Positions 1-11,949 of a stretch of 64,000 nucleotides of DNA are shown here, piece after piece. How positions within the stretch are numbered: position 1 is the stretch's first letter; the number at the start of each line of letters is the position of its first letter. Origin of the DNA: Erigeron canadensis (Eukaryota > Streptophyta > Magnoliopsida > Asterales > Asteraceae); assembly GCF_010389155.1 (NCBI RefSeq), contig NC_057765.1:26724980-26788979 (forward strand), in the 5' to 3' direction. A program made the position numbers and the translations under genes. The notes beneath the pieces are model-generated. The model was given only the letters and a program-made list of their open reading frames with translations, was not told the DNA's origin and searched no databases.

Positions 1-221
1 TGTGCTCTTTCTTATATTTTGAATGGCCAATTTTGATCTTTTAGCCTAAAAAACGATACCCGTCTCAACTTAGCTCAATTACAACCCTAATATAAAAAAT
101 GTGATAGACCCTAAGACATACTAACAAAGCAAAAACCAAGCAAACAAATGACTAATATATAGTCAAAAATAAAATAATTAATTAAAAAATTCAAAAGTGA
201 GTGCTTAGCAATTGGGAATAC

Positions 222-491
222 CTGGGCAAGATTGGAATTATTATTATAACTTGAATAAGTGGCAGAAGATATAAAATGTTTATTTGGGTTTTTGATTTGA
301 TAAGTTTGAAAATTATTATTATTACGACAATATAATGTTGAAAAAGATAGAGATTTGTGGGTTGAGAGTAATGGGTGATTTAAGTGTGAAAATGAGGGTT
401 TTGCAACCGTCAATGACGGTGGTGCGATGGTTGTACGACCTGCCGGTAACAGTAGCGTTTGCATATTTTGGTTAGTTGGTAGGTAATACAA
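222..491 (-). CDS. First exon of an unrecognised, probably plastid-targeted protein (partial gene)
   Basis: A 90-residue reading frame starts at the ATG ending at 491 and stops being exonic at a CAG|GTATTC splice donor (exon end 222, GT at 221-220). The gene continues off the left edge. The N-terminus has the composition of a chloroplast transit peptide: rich in Ser, Thr, Pro, Leu and Asn, almost no acidic residues, several basic ones. A second Met at residue 10 (MQTLLLPAGRTT) is an equally good start. There is no recognisable mature domain in this exon, so I do not name the product. Past the donor the frame runs on to 111 through AT-rich, hydrophobic intron-like sequence, which supports the splice call. 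It is divergent from SEP1, about 1.6 kb away. Transit peptide is an inference from composition only. Confidence 0.5.
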
Positions 492-1029
492 GTGTTCTGT
501 TTGTTATCTCAAAGTGTGTCTCCGAGACTCCGATAATCTTTGTTGCAATGTGGCGGTAGTTGCGGGGTTATTGATGTAAAATAATTTAATTATATTTTTG
601 ATAAATTTTTCATGACTTTAAAAGAGATGGTTGTTTTATTTATTAAATAATATATAAGTATAAATTATGTATATAAGAGAATTAAGATTAAGAAATAAAG
701 GTATTTTTGGTATAAAAAAGTTGTTGAATTTTAATAAAATAAGAGAGATCAATATATTTTATAAGGATTTATAGATAAATTTCAAATTTTTTCTTATGAA
801 AAGTCAAATATATCACTTCAGAAAATACGAGTAGTCTAGTAATCTTTGTACCAACATTAATCATGACACGATCTAGAAGCAGATTAGTCGCAACACGATT
901 TTTTAAAAATCTTTTTTAACGTGGTTCAACGGTTCTACTGTAAGTCAGGTTTTTTAATTCGCATTCGAGCAGCCAGAGCATGTAAGCCATAACATGTACT
1001 AAGGGTTCTACGGATTCTAAAATGTCGTT

Positions 1030-1241
1030 TTTCGCGGGTTTTGAACCCTAATATCTCGACGGTGTGTGGGAGAGGTTAAGATGTAGGCAGACCTTAACTT
1101 TATCTAAGTAGAGAGACTGCTTTCATTTTCTACCTAAATGGTAGAAAAGTCTCTCCAACCTTTGCATGAGATGAGGATTAAACACATAACCTCTGTTTCT
1201 AAAAGTCAGAGTGTTTACCGCTGATCCAACCATGCAGCTTA
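1030..1241 (-). mobile_element. SINE-like element, family B, reverse orientation
   Basis: On the minus strand this starts with a tRNA-like head: an A-box-like stretch (minus strand of 1218-1232, reading TGGTTGGATCAGCGG) and a B-box-like stretch (minus strand of 1171-1191, close to GGTT..AATCCTCAT). The order and spacing match the better preserved copy at 61590-61800, including the downstream segment with the ACCGTC motif. Boundaries are approximate and I found no clear target duplication. An old tRNA-derived SINE is the best reading. Confidence 0.5.
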
Positions 1242-2022
1242 TATATATTGATGATTGAAAGTATATAGTTGATGAAATGAATGTTGTTTGTTAATGTATT
1301 AATTTACAGGGATATAAAATTATAAATAGATTAAAAATGAAAATTTTCAATAGCCATTTGTTTCTAGCCTTTCGGAACCAAAATTAAAGCGTTTCTTTTT
1401 TGTTTTTTCTTCTTTTTATGTAATGTTAAAGTATATAAAGCACGACATCAACGATCTCGATTTCAATCCGGCAATGTCAGTATAGCGACCTCAATCTTAT
1501 TTAGTTATAAACTCTGATCAACTTACAATTATAAGCGCAAATTTAAGCTTGATACATAGTTTTGTTATCAACATTAATTTCACAAATTCGCTAATTCCTA
1601 AATGGTGCGTAGATCCATGTGCATTACAATGATATTATTATATTAAAATCATTCGTCTATGAACGATAAAGACGGTATCAATTACGATGACCATAAACTA
1701 ATAATATCATCAATAGTGTATATCAATTGCAGCGGATAAAATGACAATATATCATGATATTTGACATAAGTTCAATCCGACGACGTCAAGCTGGAATCCC
1801 AATCTTGTTTAATTAAACTAAAAGAGAATGATTAAAAAAAATAATATAAATGAGATTGGTATTTGTTTGATATCATTTTGTATCATTAGTAAAGAAAGGG
1901 ACTTGAAGATCACTTACGTATAACACAAGGGTTTTTCCTCAAACAAGTTACAAAAAGTTTTCCTTTTGAGAACACAAATAGATAGATAGATATTGAGAGG
2001 TGAAACGAACTTCTTCAACTGT

Positions 2023-2047
2023 AACACACACACACACACACACACAC
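2023..2047. repeat. (AC)12 microsatellite in the SEP1 5' leader
   Basis: A 24-bp uninterrupted AC run from 2024 to 2047 lies 17 bases upstream of the SEP1 start codon, so it would be inside the 5'UTR. Length polymorphism is likely between individuals. Confidence 0.9.
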
Positions 2048-2063
2048 TTTCTCAAACACACAA

Positions 2064-5000
2064 ATGGCGGTAGCTCAAGTTTCTTTCTCTCCCTGTATCT
2101 CTACAGCCGGTAATCTCTCTTACATATATATACATATCTGTGTGTGTCAGGCCCTGTATAAGTATTACATTTAGGCTGTAAAATTCTTGAACAGTACTTA
2201 TTTGTCATTCAAATATTTTACACTGTCCTTATATCCACAAGGGTATACAAATAAGAAATCTTGGAGACCCTTTACACAATTGCACATCTTGCATAGTTAA
2301 AATGTGTTTTTTTGGTGTAAATTTCAGCTAGAATCACTGATGTTACTCGGTTCAAATCGTCGAATTTGCCTCGGATTGGGACAACGTTTGTTTGCGGATC
2401 GCCCTTAGGTAAGTCTGTTCATTGTTATTGCTTCATTATGTTTACATAAGCAAATTTGTTAAAAAAATATGTTAGTTTCATAATTTGTGTATTTAAGCTG
2501 TTAAATGATGTGTTCAGATTCAATGTACATACTAGTTAAATGATGTGTATTTAAGGGTACGTGGGAGTAGATACCAATTAAATTATTGTTGTTGCAAAAG
2601 TTTATAGGTATACACTATATTGAAATATCTAACAATTTGTGTAGAGTTTGAGCACGAAGGGACTGAGTATAATGAATAAATCGTAGGTAATATGTATTTT
2701 ATCATTAACTATGTATTAAGTACACGTTGTACAATTAGAAAATCTATTGGAGCTGTAGCCTATCTATGCAATCAGCCAATCAGGCTGAACCAATATGTGA
2801 GGACCTATTCTAATAATATATTCTCTAATACGCCTCTGCAATTGGAGAGAAATGAACTTGGATACTTAAAGTAGAGTGTAGATACATAAAAGGAATGTGG
2901 AAAAAAACATAGAGGTAAAATAGGGCCCTACGAAAGGGCTGCAAGGGAGAGAAGGAAAGCAAACCAAAAAAAAAAGTTACGACTATGGAGGCAATGGCGT
3001 ATGGCCGGAGCACAATGGGTACGGGAACTACAATATTCAGTTTCCGTTAAAGGCTAACTTAGTCTTTTTGTATGACATCTATGGTAAGGACAGGAAGGAA
3101 AAAGGGGGGGGTGGGGGGTGGTTAAATGAATACAAACCACGGTGGCTTAGGAAAGAGGGCGGCAACATAAAATGGAGAAGGAAGGCTGGAGAGAGAAGGA
3201 AACAAGTACTTGAGGAAGGTGAAGGGCTTGGTAGGGGTTAGGTAACTCCATATGACCAATATTAATCATTGGAATAGATGAACCATTACCAAACAATAAG
3301 AGATGAAATGTTTCTCTTAATAATATGTGAGAGGTTTCCTTAGTGTCCATTCTGCATACACAATCCACTGTCATTAGAACCATCAATGAGTATAGTGATG
3401 ATTTTCTGCAGAAGAATGAGGTCATGATCATTACAAATCAAAGGGTACCAAGTCCAAGGAGGGTAATTAAAACCACCAATACCTGCTGTAAATGCTTTCA
3501 AAGTGAGAAAGAACAGTGGCCCAAGGATCCCAGGTTACCCACCTGGATGGGGGTGCTGGTTTCTGGAGGCTGTATGACTGCCCACGATGACGAATAAAAC
3601 TAACGGCTGTTGGAACGACCATTCATAGGCTTGCAGGCCAAACCTGAGAGGGTCTCGCAGGCTTGTGGTGGGTTTGCTTTATTCTGGCTGTTTAGGTCCT
3701 GAACCACAACCTCAACCACAATTCAATGACCCGCAACCTAGATTTTTCAGGTGGTCTTGGATTGCTAGGATATCCTGTATGCAAAATTGTTCGTAAAAAA
3801 GGATTATCACTATGTGCATTGTTTGGTTGATGAGGAGGGTGTTCATGCGATTTTCGTTAATATGGAGCATAGAATGGGTTTCAAAATAGATACGGAGAGG
3901 GCTATATGATGCTTGCAATGTGTTCATACTTTTCAAAGCGACCATTCATTGATCACTAGATGGATGCCCGCACGATCCTGCAGCGATGTGGTAATGGCGG
4001 CGGCGCTGCGGCAACAGGTGGTAGTGGTGATTTGTCGGTGGTGTGAGTAGTGTGCATAATTGATGTAAGAGGGTGTAACGTAGTTATTTAGGAGTTGAGG
4101 GATAGATATTTAATATTAATTCATTAAGGGTATTGTGGCAGACCATGTGTTTTAGTTGTTAGGAATGTAGAAAGTCTAGGGGCATTTTTGGGTTATCAAA
4201 ATGTTAGTTGAAAAAGGGGGGTAAATGCTTTATAATTAGTATAGATATAAGTCATAGGATGCTTCTCGTCAATAGGAGAGTGAAAGTTGGCAAGAAAATA
4301 CGATGTAGTTTTGACCATTGATCTTCTGATTGGTAATTAAAAGAGCACGATGACAGTGTTTCAAAGCTCGTTGCTCCACTTAATTACTTGTGCATCTTCA
4401 TCTTTCAAAAAAGAAAGGTTTCAAGACTACCTGTACACTTCTGGCAACACTTTTATTCAAGAACATCAAGAAGGGACCTTTAGTTGATCCAGTAGATCCA
4501 GAACTTGTGAGAGAGTCAATGTAATCCCATACAGTATCATCAGTTCCTATGCGGATGAAGGTGCCATCAAGATGACTGACAAGCCCAAAATTCATGCAAG
4601 GAGGTTAAAGTATTGGAGTAGGGAGGGGAGGCTCTCTGATACCATGTGAAATATTGAATTAAATTTGTATGTGAGATATAGAATCCCTCCGATACTAATT
4701 CTTTGATATTTTTTATATAATGAATAAATGATCGGGCTCTCATGTTTTTATGGATTAAAATATTAAGATGTGAGGGTTTTCTATACCTAAGCTTAAGTAG
4801 AGAACAACAACATAGTCCCATTCCTCTCAGAAAAGTTAACATGTGGCTTTCATGTACCTTAACTTAGGTATAAAACCCCTCACATACTAATTTCTACTAT
4901 TTATTATGTAATATATAATTGATTGGGCCCTCATGTTTTTTATGGATTAAAATATTAAGATGTGAGTGGTTCTATACCTAAGCTTAGGATACAATTATAT

Positions 5001-6244
5001 ATCCTAATGGACTTCCAAGTGTACAAATTTTGCTAGGTCACTAAAACATAATCTATATTCTTTAAATTATGGGGCTATATGGGGGTACAAATCGTGCTAG
5101 ATATATTTGATCATACCAAAATTTAGGAAGGTGAGTAACAAGTACTTAAATTTTTCAGTGAGATGTGGAACTTATCCTCAGAAAGCTATAGCTCGTAAGC
5201 CAGCCGCATTTTCCGTAAGATGTGAGCAAAGTAGCAAGGATGGAAGTGGTTTAGATGTGTGGCTTGGTCGCACAGCAATGATGGGCTTTGCAGCGGCAAT
5301 CACTGTTGAAGTATCAACAGGCAAGGGGCTTCTTGAGGTATGGCAGATTATATTTTACTTCTTTTGATTTTACTTAGGGCCCTGCTCTTGTACAATATTA
5401 CACTATGTGTTGGTACTGAAGAAATATAACTTTACTTTGTTCATTTACCTAACTTTTGTGCTTACAAATGTCTATTTAGTTTTCTATGGTACACCCTTCT
5501 TCCCGAAACACATACACACGCAGACACACCCCTTTTCCCACCTTAGAGTGTAGAAACTTTAACATCAATATACAAACATTCTGGAGATTAAAAAGCTCAT
5601 TAAGTGGTTCATAAATAATGTATCTCTATTCAAATAGTTATCTGCCAAGTCAATGAATAAACTTAAAATCTAAGGTGGCCTAGTGGTCATCCGATCAGGT
5701 GTCCTCAGAGGAGATCCCAGGTTCGAACCTCCCTAGGTAAGATCTTTGGGGTGGCCAGAGAAATGGTTCTGGAACAGCTACGTAGATATCTCGGTTAGGC
5801 AGTGTACATATGATCCAAGAGACCCGCCCTCACTGGGTAATCTGAACGGGGAAAACCAACTCCTTTCGTTTGATTTTAATCCTAAAAGTTACCCATTAGG
5901 CCGTGGAAGTGAAAATGTATATGCATTGTGCTTTAGAAAGAGGAAGAAGATGATTCTGTATTGACTGTTTGTATTAACTTCATTTAACCCATATTTGTGA
6001 ATTGTGACAATCTAACCCAAGCCTGACACTCATCTACAATTTCATAACTCTTTGTACTCTTTGTACATTATTTATGGTTGTTACTTTAAATGATATTTAA
6101 GTTCCTGGATTAACATCCTGCATCATGTTGGTTTTGCAGAACTTTGGGCTCACATCACCCTTGCCAACAGTGGCCTTGGCAGTAACTGCACTCGTTGGCG
6201 TGCTTACAGCAATTTTCATCTTCCAGTCTGCTTCTGAAAGTTGA
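2064..6244 (+). CDS. SEP1: Stress-enhanced protein 1 (LHC-like, LIL4 type), chloroplast thylakoid
   Basis: Four coding exons join in frame: 2064-2109, 2328-2408, 5159-5337 and 6140-6244, all with GT-AG introns, giving 136 residues. The start (MAVAQVSFSPCIS) opens a Ser/Thr/Arg-rich transit peptide. The mature part has the family signature: helix one with LDVWLGRTAMMGF and ITVEVSTGKGLLENFG, then a second membrane helix PTVALAVTALVGVLTAIFIF and the short tail QSASES. The GRxAM motif is the generic LHC chlorophyll-binding motif. This matches two-helix SEP1 of Arabidopsis, about 146 residues, a light-stress-induced thylakoid protein related to early light-inducible proteins and thought to act in photoprotection or pigment handling. 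Intron 2 is 2.75 kb and swollen by transposon insertions (Helitron at 3956-4245); intron 3 contains a SINE. No lesion is seen in the coding sequence. Confidence 0.93.
3956..4245 (-). mobile_element. Non-autonomous Helitron, family H2, 290 bp
   Basis: Read on the minus strand, it begins TCTATACTAATTATAAAGC after an A and ends with a GC-rich stem region (GGATCGTGCGGGCATC) followed by CTAG and then T. This fits insertion of a Helitron between A and T with 5'-TC and CTAG-3' ends. The right part of family H2 reappears at 36206-36470 and 61958-62143. It lies wholly in SEP1 intron 2. There is no coding capacity. Confidence 0.75.
4730..4985. repeat. Imperfect direct repeat in SEP1 intron 2
   Basis: A segment of about 65 bp at 4730-4795 is repeated at 4921-4985. 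Both contain TATGGATTAAAATATTAAGA and end CTATACCTAAGCTTA. Weaker similarity extends to the left of each copy, so the duplicated unit may be nearer 190 bp. Confidence 0.7.
5676..5960 (+). mobile_element. tRNA-derived SINE in SEP1 intron 3
   Basis: An A box TGGCCTAGTGGT (5676-5687) and a B box GGTTCGAACCT (5720-5730) sit at the spacing of an RNA polymerase III promoter and match tRNA consensus closely. A GC-richer body follows to about 5960, where normal AT-rich intron resumes. Orientation is the same as SEP1. The 3' boundary is approximate and I found no clear target duplication. Confidence 0.7.
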
Positions 6245-6852
6245 TCATACTCAAACATAACTCGGTGTTTGTAAAGCTTGTGTATTTATTTATAAAGAAT
6301 AACATTTATTTGTTTTCTGTAACGTAGTTTTCAATTTTTGATTCTAAAAACAATGAAGCACTTGAGAATCAATAAGTAATGAGAACTTTCTTCACCATGA
6401 GAGCATAATAGGAGTTCAACTAGCGTTTATTTGGTTGGTAATCAAATTCTAAGTTATGTAAGTGTGGATTTATGAGCTCAGACAGACAGAATATATACCT
6501 TGGTGTTTAAAGCTTTGTCATAGTTAACTTCCTGAAGACATTTAATCACTGGTTGAAAGTTTCCAGTTACGTACAGAATTTTAAGAGAAGGTCCAGAAAG
6601 CGATTTCCTTTATGATTGTCTACTCATGGCAAGATTCTTATTCTGCATTACCTTTTACTCCAGTCTGTGTAATAGCTTGAAGAACAATATCTTTTGTTCC
6701 TTTTTGACATACCTTTGCGAGCCCTTACTCGTTCATACAGAGAAAGAATCTTTTTACTATTACCAGATTGGCAATACCATGTGTGTATTTTCCCTGAATA
6801 AATACAAGACTTCTTTGTAGTTTCTTCTGCTAAGTTCTAATTATATATCCAC

Positions 6853-8896
6853 ATGGGTTCAAAAATTTCTCGAGTCAAGCAATTTGCAAAACGTGACATG
6901 AAGATTCTAATGTTAGGTCTTGATGATTCTGGAAAGACAATGATTCTGTATAAGCTAAAGTTGGGGGATTTTGTTGCAACTGTGCCCACCATAGGTATTT
7001 TCTTAACTTTCACTCTCTATTTTTCTTCCACTTATCTACACCCTAATTTGTGCACTGATTGAAGTTTCATAGACTTATATTTTTGAAGGTTTTAACGTGG
7101 AAGCTCTGGAGTACAAGAACATCAGATTCACTGTGTGGGATGTAGGAGGGCAAGATAAGGTATGAACATGCAATGCATTACTTTTTGCTTTAATCTATAT
7201 ATGCAAGTATTGATTTTTTTTTTAATAATATTACTGGTTTTTTTTAAAAGGTGGGTATGTCTATGCTAGAAAATTAATAGTCCAACAATAAAGTGAGCAT
7301 AGAATGTAGAGGTGTTACTTTTACCAATCTCAAAGGCGTCCTTGGGTTCGAGTTAGGAATTAACTAATGACTATGCCAGTGGAAATATGGAATAATATTG
7401 AAGTTCGACTGAGCACCAAGTTAACATTTCAACACTTCGTAGTAATTGTGAAGTGTAATGTTTATTATGAAGGGTCAAAGAGTAAACTAATTTCTTTTAG
7501 TTAAAAGGAAGAACAGGTTAATGAGTCAGGCTGAAAGTTCCCCAACATTTTCATTGGATACAACATCTTAATTCACCTTTTTAAAAAAAATTAGATTACT
7601 TTTTAAATGACGTGGTTTTTAAAAGTAAAACAAGTGGGGGATTATTGTTTGTGGGTGAACCCAACCCGGCCCAGTTTTACCCGCACAAAAATCTACCTGT
7701 TTCAACTCGTTACCCAACCCGTCCACTTTGTCACACATAATAGAAATATTCCTCTGGTTTTTGGATACTGAATTTTGGATTTCGTATGTAAACAGATACG
7801 GCCTCTATGGAGACATTACTACCAGAATACGCAGGCACTTATCTTTGTAGTGGATAGCAATAACAAACGAAGAATTTACCAAGCCCGGAATGAATTGCAT
7901 CGCCTCTTAAATGAGGTTTGTGAAACTCTGAGTGTTACAAGAGCCTTCACGTATCTGTTCTCCTAAATATATCCCCGTAATATCTTTTCTTGCAGGATGA
8001 ACTGAGTGATGCGACAATACTTATTTTTGCCAATAAGAAAGACTTGCCAAATGCTATGCATGTTTCTGAGGTTGCTGACAAACTAAAGTTGCACACTATC
8101 TCTAAATGCCATTGGTAAATGATAATACTCTTGTAAATTACTCGCATTTATCTTTCTTTTGGAGTCAAAGCATCAACCAAGTGCTTTTATATAGCATCAT
8201 CGAGCCCCCCAGCTGCCTCTTTTAGTACTTTCTATAAATAAGTGCTATTTATGATTGCAAAACAAAGTAGGGCTAAGTTGAATCCTTGAAAGTTTTTTGG
8301 AGTTTGCATACATTAGAGAGAAACTTTGGAGTTTGGACTACTTTTAACCCTGTTGATCCATTACCCTATTGACTAAATATTTTGCTGTAATCATTTGACC
8401 TGTTTGAGATAAAACATTTGACTGAATCGATTCCTTCTTAAGCAAATGCTTCAAATTTGCCACACCTCTATTTATAACATTGGTTCAAACAACAATTGTA
8501 GTTATTCAACATGCAATGACCTTTTGTTAACGTCATAACATGCAACACCTGATTCTAACCGAGCAACCCCTAGATGCTGGAAGTCCATTTCCATGTTTAA
8601 ATGATGGTTTCTCAATCTTGTAATATATTTCTTATCAAAAGTTTTGCTGAATGTGTACAAAGCTAATTAGAATCTCACATTCTATATAAATAGTAGTTCA
8701 TCTGATATTTGTACAGGCTGCAATCTCGCTTAATTATTTGCATGCTGTTTGCATAGTTGAATGACACGACACTTCTTAGAGTACCTCAAAACCTAGAACT
8801 TTGATACTTGGTCAATGACATTAATTATATATCAGGCACATACAGAGTACTTCTGCAACCACCGGTGAAGGACTATATGAAGGTCAACCTGGCTGA
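6853..8896 (+). CDS. ARF-family small GTPase with frameshifted C-terminus (possible pseudogene)
   Basis: Five exons join in frame: 6853-6994, 7089-7159, 7796-7915, 7996-8114 and 8836-8896, giving 170 residues. ARF proteins are N-myristoylated GTPases that recruit vesicle coats at Golgi membranes. Visible features are Gly2 for myristoylation (MGSKISRV), P-loop GLDDSGKT (usual GLDAAGKT), switch 1 VPTIGFNVE, switch 2 [20 protein letters not shown], guanine motif NKKD, and SAT before GEGLYEG. Exon borders fall where plant ARF1 genes have them. ARF1 has 181 residues and ends LDWLSNNI plus a short tail. Here the frame gives EGQPG and a stop, while the next frame still reads WLSKNI. A 1-bp deletion around 8885-8888 explains this. 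The C-terminal helix is lost, so the product may be non-functional. Alternatives are a sequencing error or a recently decaying duplicate. P-loop changes A27D, A28S and T32M also set it apart. Confidence 0.85.
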
Positions 8897-9502
8897 GCAA
8901 GAATATTCCCATCAAAGTAGCACAAGCCGGCTCATGCATCTCTATGCCAACCTGTAGAATCAGGGAGCCTAGGCTCACATAACTTCCAAGAAGAGACGGG
9001 TGGGGTGGCGGATGGGCTCCTCGCTCTTAGTCAGGCAGAAATCTATACAAGAGCTTGATGCGTGATTTTTAATGAGCTTAGAGAACTATTCTCTATTATT
9101 TAATCTTCATTTTTAGTTATAAACTTGAGTAAGTTGAGCCTACACCATCTCCATTAAAATCTATTAGCTAATGCCCACATTGCAAAATAGCTAGGACAAA
9201 AATGGAACAAATGGTCTGATAAATGTTAAAGATTGTTAAAGTTTTTTCAAGGACGGAATGAAATTATAATCAACACCCTAGCAAGGAGGAAGAGGAAATA
9301 GAATATAGAATATAACAATGGTTCCAAGCAAGCCAAGCTTGGCTTACCTGACCGTCTGTTTCGACTTTCAATATAGATTCTTATTCTTTCTCCTACTCAG
9401 AAATCCGCATAACTAAACACTTTACTTTCATCAACAGATCTGTCTTCCCAATCCATCGTTAAAAGAAAAACTAATAAGAATTATTATTCTAGTAAGCTCT
9501 TA
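8897..9502. other. Region downstream of the ARF-like gene
   Basis: The first bases carry the out-of-frame remainder of the ARF coding sequence (to about 8925) and then probable 3'UTR. I see no further gene. Confidence 0.5.
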
Positions 9503-9511
9503 AAAACATTA

Positions 9512-10789
9512 GAGTTAATTACAGAAATCGTCCCTATCGTGGACTGCCACTTGTAGCTTTCGTCCCTAAGTTTATTAAATTACAGTTTTAGTCCAAAAAA
9601 CTTTATTCCATCAACACTTTTGGTCCTGACTAGTAACCTCCGTTAAAAAACCCATCACGTGCCAGCCACGTGATGGGTAGTTTCGTCATTTTCTTTTTCA
9701 TAACCCATGTCTAGATCACCATCCTCTTGAACATCACGTTGTCTAAATTTCTTATTATAAAACTTAGATCATCATCATCATCAAATATCATCCAACTAAA
9801 ACATCAGGATCCATTTTTTTTAAGATGAAATTAAGATTAAAATACAAAATCAAAACTACAACCAACTAAATCCAAAGAACAACAAATCTCATCCAAAAGT
9901 TTTATAATCATATATTAATCCAAATCTAAATCAATATCTAATATAAAAATCACCTTTCTTTAACACCAATTAAACCAAAGAGATCCTATATTCATAAAAG
10001 GGAGATGAAACATTTGAAGATGAAGATCCGAGAGATGGTTCCGGTGGTCAAACACGTCATCAGTCAACGGCGGTCAACAGAGGTATCTAACAATCCAACC
10101 ACCACCCACGTCTACCTCTGAAATCCTAAAATCCGACCACAACCCACGGCCACCTCTGAAACCCTTAGATCTAGACACCACCTACCATGAAAACCTTAAG
10201 ATCCGGCTAGCCGCCACCCATACCCACCATCTGAAACCCTAATATCTTGACTCTCGCCGTTCACGATCTTGACCGGTATTTTAGAAATCTCTACTGCTAG
10301 TGTTTTCCAAATATCAGTTTAGTAATGATGATGTAACTAAAAGAACAAATTTTATGGACTCAGAGCACATTCTGATGATGATGATGATGTTAGATGACGA
10401 TGTTTAGTTTTTAGTGGTGAATATGATGTTCATTTGTTTTCTGATGATGTAACTTTATTGGTCAGTGTTTTGTTAGGAGCATATATGTGATAGGTTTTAG
10501 ATGATGATGATGATGATGGTTGCAGTTATAAGAAAGGGAAAGATTTGGGAAAGAAAAAGAAGTAGGGCTATTAAGATGTGTTTTTCCCTTTAATATATTT
10601 GTTGGGAGTTAATTATGAAAATATCCATCACGTGGCTAGCACATGATGGGTTTTTAACGGAAGTTACTACCCAGGACCAAAAGTGTTGAGGGTGTAAAGT
10701 TTTTTGGACTAAAACTGTAATTTATTAAACTTATGGATGAAAGTTGCAAGTCAGTGTCCACAACAAGGACGATTTCTGTAATTAACTCA
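9512..10789. mobile_element. Mutator-like non-autonomous element with long terminal inverted repeats
   Basis: A 1278-bp element is bounded by perfect 9-bp target duplications aaaacatta (9503-9511 and 10790-10798), the size typical of Mutator-like elements. The ends are inverted: GAGTTAATTACAGAAATCGT on the left matches the complement of the right end exactly. Inverted similarity extends through about 165-180 bp, including a CACGTG-bearing CATCACGTG segment near 9654 and 10626. The interior (9700-10600) has GAT/TGA-rich low-complexity stretches and no long reading frame, so it relies on an outside transposase. Confidence 0.9.
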
Positions 10790-10798
10790 AAACATTAT

Positions 10799-11946
10799 GA
10801 TATTTTATAATTTAGTACTCTTCTATCTTATTAGATTAAATATTCTTGAAAACGCACACTTTTTGAAAAATGGCAGATTCTACCTTTGTCACTGTTTGAT
10901 CAAATTTTGCTTACCAAAAAATTATTCGATTTTCGGTTACCAAACTACTCAGTTTATTATATTGTAATTGTAATTTAATCTGTCCAGCTCCAAAACACAT
11001 ATATTCTTTCAGTGTACTAATTATTTGAATATATATTCTCTATACAGTTGTATATAGAACCATTGTCAAATGTACTTTAAATATTGTTTTCCAAACTATA
11101 TCCAAGGCATCTCGATATATTGTTGGTAGCAATGGCTTTGATAGTTATCTAATTAAACAACTATATGCTCACTTATCGACCAAATATTCGGCCATTTTAT
11201 AATTTATAAGATAATAATATGCATACAACCCATTTTTATCATACATAATAAGTATATAATTGTTATATAAATTATTATTTTTTAACACCAAAAGAATTTT
11301 ATGAAAATGTAACAAACGCCGGTTGAAAATACTTGAAGCATATGAAAATGAGCTTACATAAAAAGTAGTGGGTTTTTTAACCACTACGGAAAAGAATGGA
11401 AAGTAATAATTATTAGTCATTTACAACAAATGTACATGTTTTTTTTTTCAGAACAGCATTCTAATCTATTCCTACTGCTAAATTACACGCATGTCTGGGA
11501 TGAAACTCGGGTTTCTTGAAAAATTCCTATTAATCCACTCACAAATGTTTTGTTGTACAGTATACAACTGTATAAAACAGACATTGTTGTAGATACCTAA
11601 AACTTGTTGTAGCTTTATCATTTCTCAAAAAGAATACACATCAATGATCAATGGAATATAAAATGACAATATTGTTTATACAATACAATCACTTATATGT
11701 CTATATTGTGTATGATAGAAATTATGTTGTGTTATTATACCCAATTAATGACAGAATCGGATATCTAGTATAAACATATGTTGTGTTCTAATTACTTGAA
11801 TATTTTTGTTTTATAGACTATTTTTAATAGGGTGTCGTTGGCTGTCCTTAGTTGTTTATGGATATTTTTTGCCGTTGAACTTTGTTCAAAGATATTTTTG
11901 ATATATGTCATTACCTAAGGGTATGTCATTACCTAAGGGCATGCCC
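10799..11946. other. AT-rich intergenic sequence
   Basis: Nothing coding is seen. Just before the MITE there is a short direct repeat, TATGTCATTACCTAAGGG, at about 11904 and 11922. Confidence 0.4.
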
Positions 11947-11949
11947 TTA

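Larger units (their letters stand above)
492..2063. other. Divergent intergenic region between the left-edge gene and SEP1
   Basis: No coding sequence is visible. It must hold the promoters of both flanking genes. The only structure I can assign is a SINE-like copy at about 1030-1241 and the AC microsatellite in the SEP1 leader. I cannot place a convincing TATA box for either gene. Confidence 0.5.
2409..5158 (+). other. SEP1 intron 2, enlarged by inserted repeats
   Basis: This intron is 2750 bp, against roughly 200 bp for intron 1. It holds a complete small Helitron (3956-4245), a duplicated AT-rich segment (4730-4795 and 4921-4985) and a sequence at 4634-4645 (CTCTGATACCAT) that resembles the complement of an initiator-tRNA primer-binding site next to a TGTGAAATATTG start, suggesting an LTR fragment. 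The part from about 2600 to 3950 is unassigned; a guanine run lies near 3103-3119. Confidence 0.6.

Noticed and set aside
3147..3431. Minus-strand frame in SEP1 intron 2 with a CxC...ETSHILL pattern like a LINE zinc-binding region
   Set aside because: Only a few residues match, the Cys/His spacing is wrong, and neighbouring frames give no reverse transcriptase motifs.
5676..5745. Functional tRNA gene at the A/B boxes in SEP1 intron 3
   Set aside because: The sequence does not close a full cloverleaf acceptor stem and continues as a SINE body.
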